64,000 nucleotides of DNA from Amylibacter sp. SFDW26 (GTDB lineage Bacteria; Pseudomonadota; Alphaproteobacteria; Rhodobacterales; Rhodobacteraceae). Under the pieces are notes generated by a model. The model saw only the letters and a program-made list of their open reading frames with translations, was not told the DNA's origin and did not search any database. The DNA lies in NCBI RefSeq assembly GCF_009184395.1, contig NZ_WEIC01000006.1, positions 46,477-110,476 of the forward strand, read 5' to 3'. Below are positions 1 to 8,694 of the stretch, in pieces; the stretch's first letter is position 1, and each line of letters begins with the position of its first letter. A program made the position numbers and the translations under genes.

Positions 1-627
1 ACCACACTGGGGAAAATGTTGGTTGGATCCGTATTACCAACGTCTGGCAATGTGCGTCTGGATTTAATGGATTTACGGAATTGGGACACACGGCAATTAG
101 GGGAAAGCATTGGCTACGTTCCACAAGATGTGCAACTTTTCCCAGGCTCTATCAAAAACAACATCGCGCGGATGCGGACCAATGCAAATGACGCAGATAT
201 TCACCGTGCATCCGAATTGGCCGATGTGCATGAAATGATTGCAAACCTACCTCATGGGTACGAAACCATGGTCGCGGCAGATGGATCCCCTCTATCAGGC
301 GGGCAAAAGCAACGTATTGCACTGGCACGCGCATTTTATGGAAACCCACGTCTGCTGGTTCTTGATGAACCAAATTCCAATCTCGACGCGGGGGGTGATC
401 AAGCATTAGCGCGTGCTATTCAACATGCAAAAGAAAGCGGCATTACTGTTGTTGTGATAACGCAGAAACCATCACTGTTACGTGTGGTCGATAAGATCAT
501 GTTAATGGCCGACGGTAATATTGCCCTGTTTGGGCAACGCCAACAAGTTTTGCAGCAACTTGCACAACGCGCAGCTGGAAATGATGAACTGGGCTCAGAT
601 ACGCAAGGCGGTATTGAAAATGGCTAA
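1..627 (+). CDS. Type I secretion ABC transporter ATPase/permease, C-terminal part (5' end outside window)
   Basis: This is the C-terminal nucleotide-binding domain of an ABC exporter. The frame is open from base 1, where T-T-L-G-K follows what must be the Walker A motif just outside the window. The ABC signature SGGQKQRIALARA is followed by Walker B LLVLDEPNSNLD; the H-loop His is replaced by Gln in VVVITQKPS. PrtD/LapB-type exporters pair an N-terminal membrane domain with this NBD to drive proteins out with an HlyD adaptor and TolC. The gene overlaps the downstream HlyD gene by 8 bp (ATGGCTAA), so the two are translationally coupled. The exported substrate is not visible here. The first ATG in the window (position 16) is internal and is not the start. 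Confidence 0.88.
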   Translation, partial: TTLGKMLVGSVLPTSGNVRLDLMDLRNWDTRQLGESIGYVPQDVQLFPGSIKNNIARMRTNANDADIHRASELADVHEMIANLPHGYETMVAADGSPLSGGQKQRIALARAFYGNPRLLVLDEPNSNLDAGGDQALARAIQHAKESGITVVVITQKPSLLRVVDKIMLMADGNIALFGQRQQVLQQLAQRAAGNDELGSDTQGGIENG

Positions 628-1960
628 CGTTCCAACAGATACAGTGCCTATAAATTGGTATGATGACGTTCCTCGATCTGTACGGAAACACGTCATATTC
701 GGGACACTGTTATTGATCTTGTCTTTTGGAGGTTTTGGATACTGGGCAACCAGTGCTCCTTTGGCTGCAGCTGTCATTGCCCAAGGCAGCTTTATCGCCA
801 CAGGCCGTAATAAAATCATTCAACACCTTGAAGGTGGCATTATCCAAAGCATCAGCGTCAGTGAAGGTGATCTTGTGCAAAAAGGCCAAACATTGATGCA
901 GCTGGATGAAACAGCGGCCTTAGCAACTGAGCGTGAGTTATTCTTGCGGCAGGTTCGTCTGCAAGTCGCAGAAGCCCGCATTCATGCTGAATATCAACGC
1001 GCCGAGACATTAGTGTTTCCAGACCACATGATGACATTGCGATCTGATTATGAAATTGCGACTATGATGGATGGTCAGATGGTTGCATTTAACGTGGCCA
1101 TGCAAGGTTTGAATAATGACATTGCGCTTCTGAACCGAAATATTGACGCCCTTGCTATTCGTAGCACGGGTTATGTTAGCCAACTCAAGTCTGCGAATGA
1201 GCAAAAGAAAATACTGACTGAAGAATTAATAGACAAAGAGCAACTTTTCGAAAGCGGCTTGGTGCGTAAAGTTGAACTGAATGCTGTGAAACGTGCAATT
1301 GCCGAAGCTGATGGTCAGATAGGGCGACTTGAAGCAGAAATATCTGAAATTGAAGAAGTCTCACGCAGATATCACACGCAGATAGAACAGACGTTGGGTA
1401 AGCATCGGAATGCGGCGCTGGATGAGCTTCAGGCGATCCAAGCAGAATTAGAAAGTATCCGCGAACAATTTAGAACTGCAGAAAACGTTCTAAGCCGCGT
1501 TGAAATCACAGCACCTGTATCTGGCACAGTTGTACGGCTATATTATCATACGGCAGGTGGTGTAATAGAAAGCGGTAAGGCAATTGCTGAAATTCTGCCA
1601 TCAGATCAGCCCCTGATCATTGAAACTCAAATTCCCCGTACGGAAATTGATAGCGTTCAAAATGGTTATCAAGCGACAGTGCGTCTAACAGCATTAAACC
1701 AACGCATAACACCTGTGCTTTTTGGTGAGGTTTATTATGTCTCAGCGGATACGATTTCAGAAAAAACCAGTGGGGAAACAACTGAGGTTTATGTAGCGCG
1801 CGTCTCAATTCCCGCTGAAGAATTATTAAGAGTTCCAGGGTTTTCCCCGACCCCAGGTATGCCAGCGGAAATCATGATCCAAACAGCAGAACGTACTTTC
1901 ATCCAATATCTAACAAAACCGATCACAGATAGTATGACACGTGCATTTCGTGAACAATGA
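620..1960 (+). CDS. HlyD-family type I secretion periplasmic adaptor
   Basis: This 446-residue protein is a membrane fusion protein of a type I secretion system. It has a short cytoplasmic N-terminus, one membrane span at about residues 23-46, a lipoyl-like half motif (HLEGGIIQSISVSEGDLV), a long coiled-coil hairpin of about 200 residues and a second lipoyl half (ITAPVSGTVVRLYYHTAGG). It would bridge the inner-membrane ABC exporter encoded just upstream to an outer-membrane TolC-type channel. The start was set at ATG 620 because it overlaps the exporter stop codon and gives the normal HlyD N-terminus. The same frame is open upstream to 521, but that part lies inside the ABC gene and adds no family-like sequence. 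Confidence 0.9.
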   Translation: MANVPTDTVPINWYDDVPRSVRKHVIFGTLLLILSFGGFGYWATSAPLAAAVIAQGSFIATGRNKIIQHLEGGIIQSISVSEGDLVQKGQTLMQLDETAALATERELFLRQVRLQVAEARIHAEYQRAETLVFPDHMMTLRSDYEIATMMDGQMVAFNVAMQGLNNDIALLNRNIDALAIRSTGYVSQLKSANEQKKILTEELIDKEQLFESGLVRKVELNAVKRAIAEADGQIGRLEAEISEIEEVSRRYHTQIEQTLGKHRNAALDELQAIQAELESIREQFRTAENVLSRVEITAPVSGTVVRLYYHTAGGVIESGKAIAEILPSDQPLIIETQIPRTEIDSVQNGYQATVRLTALNQRITPVLFGEVYYVSADTISEKTSGETTEVYVARVSIPAEELLRVPGFSPTPGMPAEIMIQTAERTFIQYLTKPITDSMTRAFREQ

Positions 1961-2071
1961 AGAAATATATAGGAAAGTCAGCCATTATTTTTTCATACTA
2001 AAGATAGTAAAGAGATAAGTTATTTGCCTCCAAACTACTTTTAGTGGAGGGACACAAGAACGATCTTCTAT

Positions 2072-2176
2072 ATGGTTTATTCGGTGCCAGACAACCCGAT
2101 CGTCATTTTATTGATGGTCAACGTTGTTCTAGTCCTGATTGGAATGTTGATGGATGACATTAGAGTCCACAAATGA
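2072..2176 (+). pseudogene. Fragment of a TRAP transporter large permease (DctM-like)
   Basis: A 34-codon stretch reads DNPIVILLMVNVVLVLIGML and then M-D-D, which resembles a membrane segment of DctM-type TRAP permeases (compare the family pattern of a long hydrophobic helix ending in G-M-x-M-D). The frame is closed by TAG upstream at 2042 and by TGA at 2174, so nothing else of the gene survives. It is probably a decayed remnant lying between the exporter genes and the LacI-type regulator. The match is from memory of the family and is short, so this is tentative. Confidence 0.35.
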
Positions 2177-2217
2177 TTTAGATGCGTAGTCCAAAATTAT
2201 TACCGAAGCATAGGTAA

Positions 2218-3222
2218 TTAAGTTGTGGAACCTGGTATTAAGATAAATCCAACATCATAGCTGTTGCGTGTGGCATTTCCATGTAAAGCGTCTAAAAGAA
2301 CTTCTGCTGCCATCCGCCCTAAACGAAGGTGAGGGACGCGTACGGTTGTCATCTTATAAGGAACAATGGATAAAATAGGTAAATCGCCCCAGCCGGCAAT
2401 GGCAATATCATCAGGAACTTTCTGTCCTTTCGTTTCACAATAGTTTAAACCACCAACAGCCATATTGTCATTTTGATAGAATATAGCTTCAATATCTGGG
2501 CTGGATGCTAATAATTGTTCTGTGCCGTAAAAACCAGGATAAAATCCTGGGTTGTCGTGAAGGCATAAGTGTTTTGTAAACCTGCTGCCAGCATCTTCGA
2601 TTGCTTTTGTAAAGCCGTTCATTCGAGCTGTTGCTGCGTTAGCCGTTAGGTGTGATGTGCCGACATATCCAAGCTTACGATATCCCTTGCCAACCAAGTA
2701 ACGTCCCATCTCATAACCACTATCATAATGGTTTATGCCGACGGACATATCGATTGGCGAAGAGTTAAGGTCCCATATCTCTACAATCGGTATGCCTGCA
2801 GCTTTTAACATTGCTTGGGACTTTTGAGTATGTGAACGTCCTGTTAAAATCAGCCCGGCAGGTTGCCATGATAATACGGTTTTTATCCATGCTTCTTCTT
2901 GATTTAATGCGTGCTGTGTCATGCCTAAAATTGATTGATGAGAAAAGGCTCCTAGCTTTCGGTCTATGCCTTCTAACATTAAGCCAAAAACTTCGTTGCC
3001 GAGATCAGGGATGGAAACACCAACAAATGTAGAGTTTATGTCACCTGCAAAAACAGAAGCTAAACGATTCGGTAAATAGCCAAGCCGTTCGACTTCTGCC
3101 ATCACCTTTGTCCGCGTCTTTTCTGAAAAGCTACCTTTGTTACGTATAACTCGACTGGCAGTCATTTTAGAAACGCCAGCGGCTTTTGCGACTTCTTCTA
3201 GGCTTATCTTGTTGTTATTCAA
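2218..3222 (-). CDS. LacI-family repressor, GntR (gluconate repressor)-like
   Basis: This 334-residue regulator has a LacI-type helix-turn-helix at residues 6-27 (SLEEVAKAAGVSKMTASRVI) and a periplasmic-binding-protein-like effector domain. Several stretches resemble E. coli GntR, such as GLILTGRSHT, AGIPIVEIWD and the ending DVGFILIPGST. It is divergent from the sugar ABC importer. A palindrome of the GntR operator type, GTTACCCGTAAC, lies 29 bp upstream of its start and a second lies before the ABC genes, so it probably represses both itself and the catabolic operon. The inducer is inferred to be a sugar acid or its lactone, because the neighbouring genes encode lactonase, dehydratase and aldehyde dehydrogenase steps. 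Confidence 0.88.
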   Translation of the reverse strand: MNNNKISLEEVAKAAGVSKMTASRVIRNKGSFSEKTRTKVMAEVERLGYLPNRLASVFAGDINSTFVGVSIPDLGNEVFGLMLEGIDRKLGAFSHQSILGMTQHALNQEEAWIKTVLSWQPAGLILTGRSHTQKSQAMLKAAGIPIVEIWDLNSSPIDMSVGINHYDSGYEMGRYLVGKGYRKLGYVGTSHLTANAATARMNGFTKAIEDAGSRFTKHLCLHDNPGFYPGFYGTEQLLASSPDIEAIFYQNDNMAVGGLNYCETKGQKVPDDIAIAGWGDLPILSIVPYKMTTVRVPHLRLGRMAAEVLLDALHGNATRNSYDVGFILIPGSTT

Positions 3223-3250
3223 GGTAAAAATCTCTGCTTTTTAAGTTTTT

Positions 3251-3262
3251 GTTACCCGTAAC
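3251..3262. promoter_or_regulatory. Operator palindrome 1 for the GntR-like repressor
   Basis: GTTACCCGTAAC is palindromic except for its central CC/GG pair. Its reverse complement is exactly the sequence at 3308-3319. It matches the ATGTTACC/GGTAACAT core known for E. coli GntR. It lies 29 bp upstream of the repressor start, a position suited to autoregulation. Confidence 0.75.
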
Positions 3263-3307
3263 ATTTTGTGTTGACAGGTGCGACTTTCACATCAATGATA
3301 GACTAAT

Positions 3308-3319
3308 GTTACGGGTAAC
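3308..3319. promoter_or_regulatory. Operator palindrome 2 for the GntR-like repressor
   Basis: GTTACGGGTAAC is the reverse complement of operator 1, and both sites carry AAT on the same side when read in this orientation. The centres are 57 bp apart, between the divergent regulator and the importer genes. This would allow one dimer per site or a looped complex controlling both promoters. Confidence 0.75.
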
Positions 3320-3386
3320 TCAATAATTCTCTTGGAGGGGGATGTTGATAAATTAAGCATAAGTGAACGTAACACTGGGAGGAAAC

Positions 3387-4916
3387 GTGGAACAAAGATT
3401 GAATAATGGTCTGTTTTTTAATGCGATTGAGAAACACTTTGGCGGTACTTATGCCTTAAAGTCTGTATCGCTAGCTATTGAGCGTGGTGAAGTTGTTGCT
3501 TTGCTGGGCGAAAACGGGGCTGGTAAGTCAACATTGATAAAAGTGCTTGGCGGTATTTATAGGCCCGATGAAGGGCAGGTTACGATTGATGGTGTGCGGT
3601 ATGAACATCGTACAAGTGGGTTTGGCGAGCGTCAGAAAGTTGCTTTTATCCACCAAGACTTAGGCTTGATTGAATGGATGACCGTTGCCGAGAATATAGC
3701 GCTTGCTTTAGGATACTCACGTGACAAGGGTTTTATTAAATGGGGTAAGGTTAACGAGTTTGCTAAGAAAGCATTAGATAAAGTTAAATGTGATTTTGAC
3801 CCAACGACACGAGTACAAGATTTATCGCGAACGGAAAAATCTCTAGTCGCTATTGCGCGAGCATTAGCTGTAGATTGCGATTTCCTCGTTTTAGATGAGC
3901 CGACAGCTTCTTTACCTGCAGATGAAGTGAGCCGATTATTTGAAGCATTGCGTCCTTTGCGTGATCAAGGCGTAGGTATGATCTATGTTTCACATCGATT
4001 AGATGAGATATTTCAAATTGCGGATCGGGTTGCTGTTTTGCGCGATGGTCAAATGGTCGGTGTGCGTAGTATTGATCACACCTCTCCTGAGGAATTGGTG
4101 AACTTAATCGTTGGCCGTAAAACACGTGAAGTGCTTAAGCCAAACGTAAAATTGGGCGATAAGGTTTTATCCGTTAGCAATCTTCATGCTGGAGTTGCGG
4201 GCCCTATCAATTTTGATTTGTATCAGAATGAGATTCTGGGTTTAGTGGGTTTACGTGGGGCCGGGCATGAGGATGTATCGCGAGCCTTGTATGGCATGGA
4301 AGGGTTCACAGGCCAAGTACTTCTGGAGGATGAACACCCAGACTTAAGTAGCCCTTTGGCCGCTCTTAAATCAGGTATAGGTCTTGTCGCACGTGACCGT
4401 GCAGAAGAATCTATAGCAATGAATTTAAGCATTCGCGAGAATACATTTTTGAACCCTGCTGCTGCAGGTCGCGGTACGTTTTCTTTTAAATCTGTGAAGA
4501 GAGAAACCGATGAGGCCGTGGCAATAGGGCGCGAACTTGGTTTAAGTCCCAATGATCCCACATTGGCTATTGAAGCTTTGTCGGGGGGGAACCAACAAAA
4601 AGTTGTTATGGGACGATGGTTGTCTACGGGCCGTAAGCTATTGATTTGTGAGGACCCTACTGCAGGTGTTGATGTTGGCGCTAAAGCTGAGATTTATGCA
4701 TTGATGAATAAGGCGTTGTCGGAAGGGGTGGCAATTATAGTTGTTTCAACTGACTTCGAGGAGGTTGCTGCGATTTGCCATCGGGCCATTGTCTTTAGTC
4801 AAGGGCAAGTCGTGGATCAACTTAAAGATACAAAACTAACTTCAGAAAATCTGATCCAAACAGCATCTGCTGGAAATCATAGATCAACAAAGGAACTAAA
4901 TAATGCAATCGCTTGA
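3387..4916 (+). CDS. Sugar ABC transporter, double ATPase subunit (RbsA/XylG type)
   Basis: This 509-residue protein carries two ABC domains in tandem. The first has Walker A GENGAGKST at residues 41-49 and Walker B LVLDEPTA. The second lacks a canonical Walker A, as in the family, but has the signature LSGGNQQKVVMGRW and a Walker B variant LLICEDPTAGVDVG. It would power import by the permease encoded next, which overlaps it by 14 bp. The GTG at 3387 was chosen as start because GGGAGG lies 4-9 bp upstream; an in-frame GTG at 3363 has no such site. The substrate is probably the sugar, lactone or aldonate consumed by the downstream enzymes. Confidence 0.92.
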   Translation: MEQRLNNGLFFNAIEKHFGGTYALKSVSLAIERGEVVALLGENGAGKSTLIKVLGGIYRPDEGQVTIDGVRYEHRTSGFGERQKVAFIHQDLGLIEWMTVAENIALALGYSRDKGFIKWGKVNEFAKKALDKVKCDFDPTTRVQDLSRTEKSLVAIARALAVDCDFLVLDEPTASLPADEVSRLFEALRPLRDQGVGMIYVSHRLDEIFQIADRVAVLRDGQMVGVRSIDHTSPEELVNLIVGRKTREVLKPNVKLGDKVLSVSNLHAGVAGPINFDLYQNEILGLVGLRGAGHEDVSRALYGMEGFTGQVLLEDEHPDLSSPLAALKSGIGLVARDRAEESIAMNLSIRENTFLNPAAAGRGTFSFKSVKRETDEAVAIGRELGLSPNDPTLAIEALSGGNQQKVVMGRWLSTGRKLLICEDPTAGVDVGAKAEIYALMNKALSEGVAIIVVSTDFEEVAAICHRAIVFSQGQVVDQLKDTKLTSENLIQTASAGNHRSTKELNNAIA

Positions 4917-5925
4917 GTCTAATGCTTTAGAGCCAACACGTGCCGAATTAAGTAAACTCTCATTAAGTGGACGTTTGATACGTTTACTACCAGTCTATGG
5001 CTTAGTGATATTAACGGTTCTTTTAATAATCATATTTTCAATATTGTTGCCAAATACATTTCCGACAATGTTAAACTTGCGTGCCATTATTTCAGATAAG
5101 GCAATTATTGCACTACTTTCGCTTGGGGCGATGATACCAATGGCGGCGGGGCGAATAGATTTGACTGTTGGATATGGTATTGTGCTTTGGCACATTCTGG
5201 CAATCTCATTACAAACTATCTATGGCCTACCATGGCCTGTGGCTGTGAGCATAGTGATTATGCTTGGGATGTTATCTGGATTTCTAAATGGTTTGTTAGT
5301 CGAAGTTGCAAAGATTGATAGTTTTATTGCGACATTAGGAACTGGCACTGTGCTTTATGCATTGGCATTATGGCATACAGGTGGGCGTCAAATGGTTGGG
5401 GTTTTGCCTGATGGATTCTTTGCCATTAATGGAACCTTTATTTTGGGTCTGCCAATTACTGGTTACTATGTATTGGCTATCACGATCACTATGTGGCTAA
5501 TTTTAGAATACACACCGGTTGGGCGTTATCTTTATGCAATTGGTGCAAATCAACGTGCAGCGGATTTGAATGGGATTCCAACACGTAAGTATGTGATCGG
5601 TGCTTTCATGTGTTCTGGTACTTTGACCGCATTAACGGGTGTTCTACTTGCTTCTAAACTACGTATCGGTCAAGCAAGTGTTGGCCTTGAGTTCTTATTG
5701 CCAGCACTTGTTGGAGCCTTCTTAGGGTCTACAACAATTAAGCCAGGTAGAGTGAATGTTTTTGGAACTATAATTGGTGTCGTAATTCTTGCTGTAGGGA
5801 TTTCAGGCATCCAGCAATTTGGTGGCTCATTCTGGGTCGAACCAATGTTCAACGGTGTAACATTGCTTATTGCAATTGGCATCGCAGGATATGCGCAGCG
5901 ACGTAAGGCTGCTGCGCCTAAATAA
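4903..5925 (+). CDS. Sugar ABC transporter permease (RbsC/BPD_transp_2 family)
   Basis: This 340-residue hydrophobic inner-membrane protein has about nine to ten predicted membrane spans and conserved RbsC-type stretches: AGRIDLTVGYGIVLWHI near the second span, IDSFIATLGT, and GANQRAADLNGIPTRKY in the cytoplasmic coupling region. It forms the translocation path for the importer whose ATPase overlaps upstream and whose binding protein follows 20 bp downstream. The N-terminal 25 residues are hydrophilic, as is usual for these permeases. Confidence 0.92.
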   Translation: MQSLESNALEPTRAELSKLSLSGRLIRLLPVYGLVILTVLLIIIFSILLPNTFPTMLNLRAIISDKAIIALLSLGAMIPMAAGRIDLTVGYGIVLWHILAISLQTIYGLPWPVAVSIVIMLGMLSGFLNGLLVEVAKIDSFIATLGTGTVLYALALWHTGGRQMVGVLPDGFFAINGTFILGLPITGYYVLAITITMWLILEYTPVGRYLYAIGANQRAADLNGIPTRKYVIGAFMCSGTLTALTGVLLASKLRIGQASVGLEFLLPALVGAFLGSTTIKPGRVNVFGTIIGVVILAVGISGIQQFGGSFWVEPMFNGVTLLIAIGIAGYAQRRKAAAPK

Positions 5926-5945
5926 ACATAAATGGGAGGTTTTTT

Positions 5946-7043
5946 ATGTTAAGAAGATCAATGTTAATTGGAATGTCAGCGATTGTATCGTTGGCTACAC
6001 CGAACGTAACTTTCGCCGATGTCGTTAAGGATGCGATGGCGGAAGTGCAAAAACACGCAGGTCAAAAAACGGTATGGGACGGACCGATTACAGGACCAAA
6101 AGCTGCAGAGGACAAAACGATTGTTGTGCTTGCTAGTGATATGAAAAATGGCGGCGTTTTGGGGGTTACGCAAGGTGTTGAAGAAGCTGTTGAGGCAATT
6201 GGATGGGATGTCAGAACTCTTGATGGTGCTGGATCTATCCAAGGACGAACAGCAGCGTTTGGCCAAGCATTAGCTTTGAAGCCAGATGGCATTATAATCA
6301 ATGGTTTTGATGCTGTTGAACAACAAGCTGCATTGGCAGAAGCTAAAGCAACTGGAATTCCAATTGTAAGTTGGCATGCTGGCCCTGTCATTGGCCCAGA
6401 TCCAGAGGTGGGACTTTTCACCAACGTATCAACTGATGCGATGGAAGTATCCGCAGCTGCCGCACAATGGGCGTTTGCAGACGCTGGCGGCAAACCGGGC
6501 GTAGTCATTTTCACAGACTCTACATATGCTATTGCGATTGCCAAAGCTGATCGGATCAAAGAAGAAATCGAAAAACTTGGCGGTACCGTTTTAGAATATG
6601 TCGATACTCCGATTGCGGATACTTCCAACCGTATGCCTACCCTGACTACTGCTCTTTTGCAACGTTACGGTAGCCAATGGACGCATACATTAGCGATTAA
6701 TGACATTTACTTTGATTTCATGGGGCCATCATTGGCCACGGCAGGTATCAAAGGCGATGAAAACCCTAAATCTGTTGCCGCAGGTGATGGTTCTGAAAGC
6801 GCATATCAACGTATCCGTTCAGCACAATATCAATCCGTGACAGTCGCAGAACCGCTAAACTTGCAAGGCTGGCAGTTAGTTGATGAACTTAATCGTGCTG
6901 TGCAGGGGCAAGAGTGGTCTGGTTATACTTCACCTCTTCATGTGGTTACCGCTGAGAATATCAGTTTCGATGGTGGAGATGGCAATATCTTCGATCCAGG
7001 AAATGGATATCGCGATGAGTACCGTAAAATCTGGGGTAAGTAA
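5946..7043 (+). CDS. Sugar ABC transporter periplasmic substrate-binding protein
   Basis: This 365-residue protein begins with a Sec signal peptide (LRRS, then a hydrophobic core, then TPNVTFADV with cleavage after A24). The rest is a type I periplasmic binding protein of the ribose/xylose-binding class, with DGIIINGFDAVEQQAALAEA typical of the ligand cleft. A strong GGGAGG ribosome-binding site precedes the ATG. It delivers substrate to the permease encoded upstream. The sequence alone does not define the ligand, although the pathway context favours a sugar or aldonate. Confidence 0.9.
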   Translation: MLRRSMLIGMSAIVSLATPNVTFADVVKDAMAEVQKHAGQKTVWDGPITGPKAAEDKTIVVLASDMKNGGVLGVTQGVEEAVEAIGWDVRTLDGAGSIQGRTAAFGQALALKPDGIIINGFDAVEQQAALAEAKATGIPIVSWHAGPVIGPDPEVGLFTNVSTDAMEVSAAAAQWAFADAGGKPGVVIFTDSTYAIAIAKADRIKEEIEKLGGTVLEYVDTPIADTSNRMPTLTTALLQRYGSQWTHTLAINDIYFDFMGPSLATAGIKGDENPKSVAAGDGSESAYQRIRSAQYQSVTVAEPLNLQGWQLVDELNRAVQGQEWSGYTSPLHVVTAENISFDGGDGNIFDPGNGYRDEYRKIWGK

Positions 7044-7231
7044 TATTCTAAGCCCCTTGTAGATATTTTTACTGGGGGCGTTAAAGGGAATATTTTCAAT
7101 CAGAAATGACTGTGAAAAAAACGATACCTTTAACAAGATAAAACTTCGAAAGATTGCGAACATTAGTTTGCGTTTAACAGAAATTCATACTTGTTAACAA
7201 ATGCTTAGCAAGTAAATGGGAAATTATTAAG

Positions 7232-8500
7232 ATGATTAATATCAAGAAAACAGTTAAATGTTTTGCTGTTGCCAATATAACCGTGGCATCTTTGGCAGGA
7301 CAAGGTTTAGCAGAGGATATAAAACGTCCTTCGGATGGGTTTGACCCAGACAAATTTTTAACAGGTGATTGGGGTGGAGCACGCCAAATCTTGTTAGACA
7401 AAGGCTTGAGTTTTACGGGGCTTTATATCAACCAGGCCGCGACAAATCTAAAAGGTGGAACATCTACTGAATTAATATACTCGGACATGTTTCTTTTCGG
7501 GGTGGATGCTGATTTGGATAGATTGGTTGGCATTCCAAATACAACGCTTCATGCAACAGTAACAAACCGAAACGGGGATAATCTTGTAGAGGAGGCCAAT
7601 TTAGGGACAAATCTTCTTGTAAATGAAGTTTTTGGTCAGGGTAATTTTACGCGCCTAAATCATTTGTTCCTGAATACAAAGCTTTATGATGATAAGCTGG
7701 AACTTAAATATGGTCGTATTTCTGGTAGCTTCGACTTCCATGACTTTAGTTGTAATTTCCAAAATTTAACTTTTTGTGGAGCGATACCGTCCTACTTAAC
7801 GCCGAATTGGACACCATTCCCTGGTCATACATGGGGGGCGGTTGCCACTTGGAAACCAACAAAGGATTTCTATTTCAAAGCTGGTATATCTGAAATTAAC
7901 TCTGATTTTGACAGGCCACAAAATGCGCGTCGGATCGAAGGAATTGGTCAAGGCGAAGGTAGCCGCTATAATACAGAAATCGGCTATTCACCAAAGATAG
8001 CTGGGAAACCTGGATCCTATAAATTTGGTGTATTTTGGGATGATGTTGGCGCTCAAGATGTTGCGGACGCAACAATTAATCATAGCGATCAGTTAGGATA
8101 TTACTTAAATGCACAACAAGAAATCTGGAGCGATTCCACGACCTCAGGTCGTAAAGTTGACTTGTTCTTCAACTATGTTCAAGCTGATGAAGATGTTGCT
8201 GCTTTGGAATCTGTTGTTGAAGCCGGTATCTTTTTTCAAGGTCCTGTAAAAAGCAGACCACAAGATGAGCTAGGGTTTGCAGTTGGTCTCATTAATACTA
8301 GCAGCAAACTGACAGCCGCAGATATCGCTGCTGGTGGTACCGTACGCGATAAAGAATTTCCAATGGAGATTTATTATTCATTCCGCCTGAAACGTGGAAT
8401 TACGATTCAACCAAACCTTCAATACATTGTTAATCCTGGTGGTATTTCAAGCAATGAAGACGTTGCCGTGCTTGGTTTGAAAACAGTGTTTAATTTCTAA
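7232..8500 (+). CDS. Carbohydrate-selective porin, OprB family
   Basis: This 422-residue outer-membrane protein has a signal peptide (cleavage near GLAED) and the OprB signature near the mature N-terminus, GDWGGARQILLDKGLSFTGL. Alternating aromatic/polar beta-strand segments follow, and it ends in Phe (KTVFNF), as outer-membrane barrels do. OprB porins let mono- and disaccharides through the outer membrane. Its place directly after the binding protein suggests it feeds the same substrate to the ABC importer. A 188-bp gap separates it from the binding-protein gene, so it may have its own promoter. Confidence 0.88.
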   Translation: MINIKKTVKCFAVANITVASLAGQGLAEDIKRPSDGFDPDKFLTGDWGGARQILLDKGLSFTGLYINQAATNLKGGTSTELIYSDMFLFGVDADLDRLVGIPNTTLHATVTNRNGDNLVEEANLGTNLLVNEVFGQGNFTRLNHLFLNTKLYDDKLELKYGRISGSFDFHDFSCNFQNLTFCGAIPSYLTPNWTPFPGHTWGAVATWKPTKDFYFKAGISEINSDFDRPQNARRIEGIGQGEGSRYNTEIGYSPKIAGKPGSYKFGVFWDDVGAQDVADATINHSDQLGYYLNAQQEIWSDSTTSGRKVDLFFNYVQADEDVAALESVVEAGIFFQGPVKSRPQDELGFAVGLINTSSKLTAADIAAGGTVRDKEFPMEIYYSFRLKRGITIQPNLQYIVNPGGISSNEDVAVLGLKTVFNF

Positions 8501-8512
8501 TTCGAAATCTAG

Positions 8513-8545
8513 GTATCGCCCAATGCAACCAACATTGGGCGATAC
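8513..8545. terminator. Perfect 13-bp hairpin after the porin gene
   Basis: GTATCGCCCAATG (8513-8525) pairs perfectly with CATTGGGCGATAC (8533-8545) around a 7-base loop. It lies 12 bp after the porin stop. There is no following T-run, so it may act as an RNA-stabilising or attenuating stem as readily as a terminator. Confidence 0.5.
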
Positions 8546-8694
8546 CGTACCTCAATCGTAATTTGCCCTCCCTCAATAGGGGCAAAAAAGCCAAGCAAAT
8601 AAGGAAGCGCTTTACTTAAAAGTTTTGTGCCGAAGGACGTAAATATGACGCGAACATCTAGTCAGTTACATTTAATTGTTAAGGAGGAATTATT

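Noticed and set aside
521..619. Extended N-terminus of the HlyD gene
   Set aside because: It lies inside the ABC exporter gene, and the normal adaptor start is at 620.
6062..6628. 188-codon reverse-strand frame inside the sugar-binding protein gene
   Set aside because: It is a shadow of a strongly supported gene and is low-complexity Ser/Ala-rich with no family features.
7048..7085. Possible terminator after the sugar-binding protein (GCCCC and GGGGGC)
   Set aside because: The stem is only 5-6 bp with a loop of about 17 bases and no following T-run.
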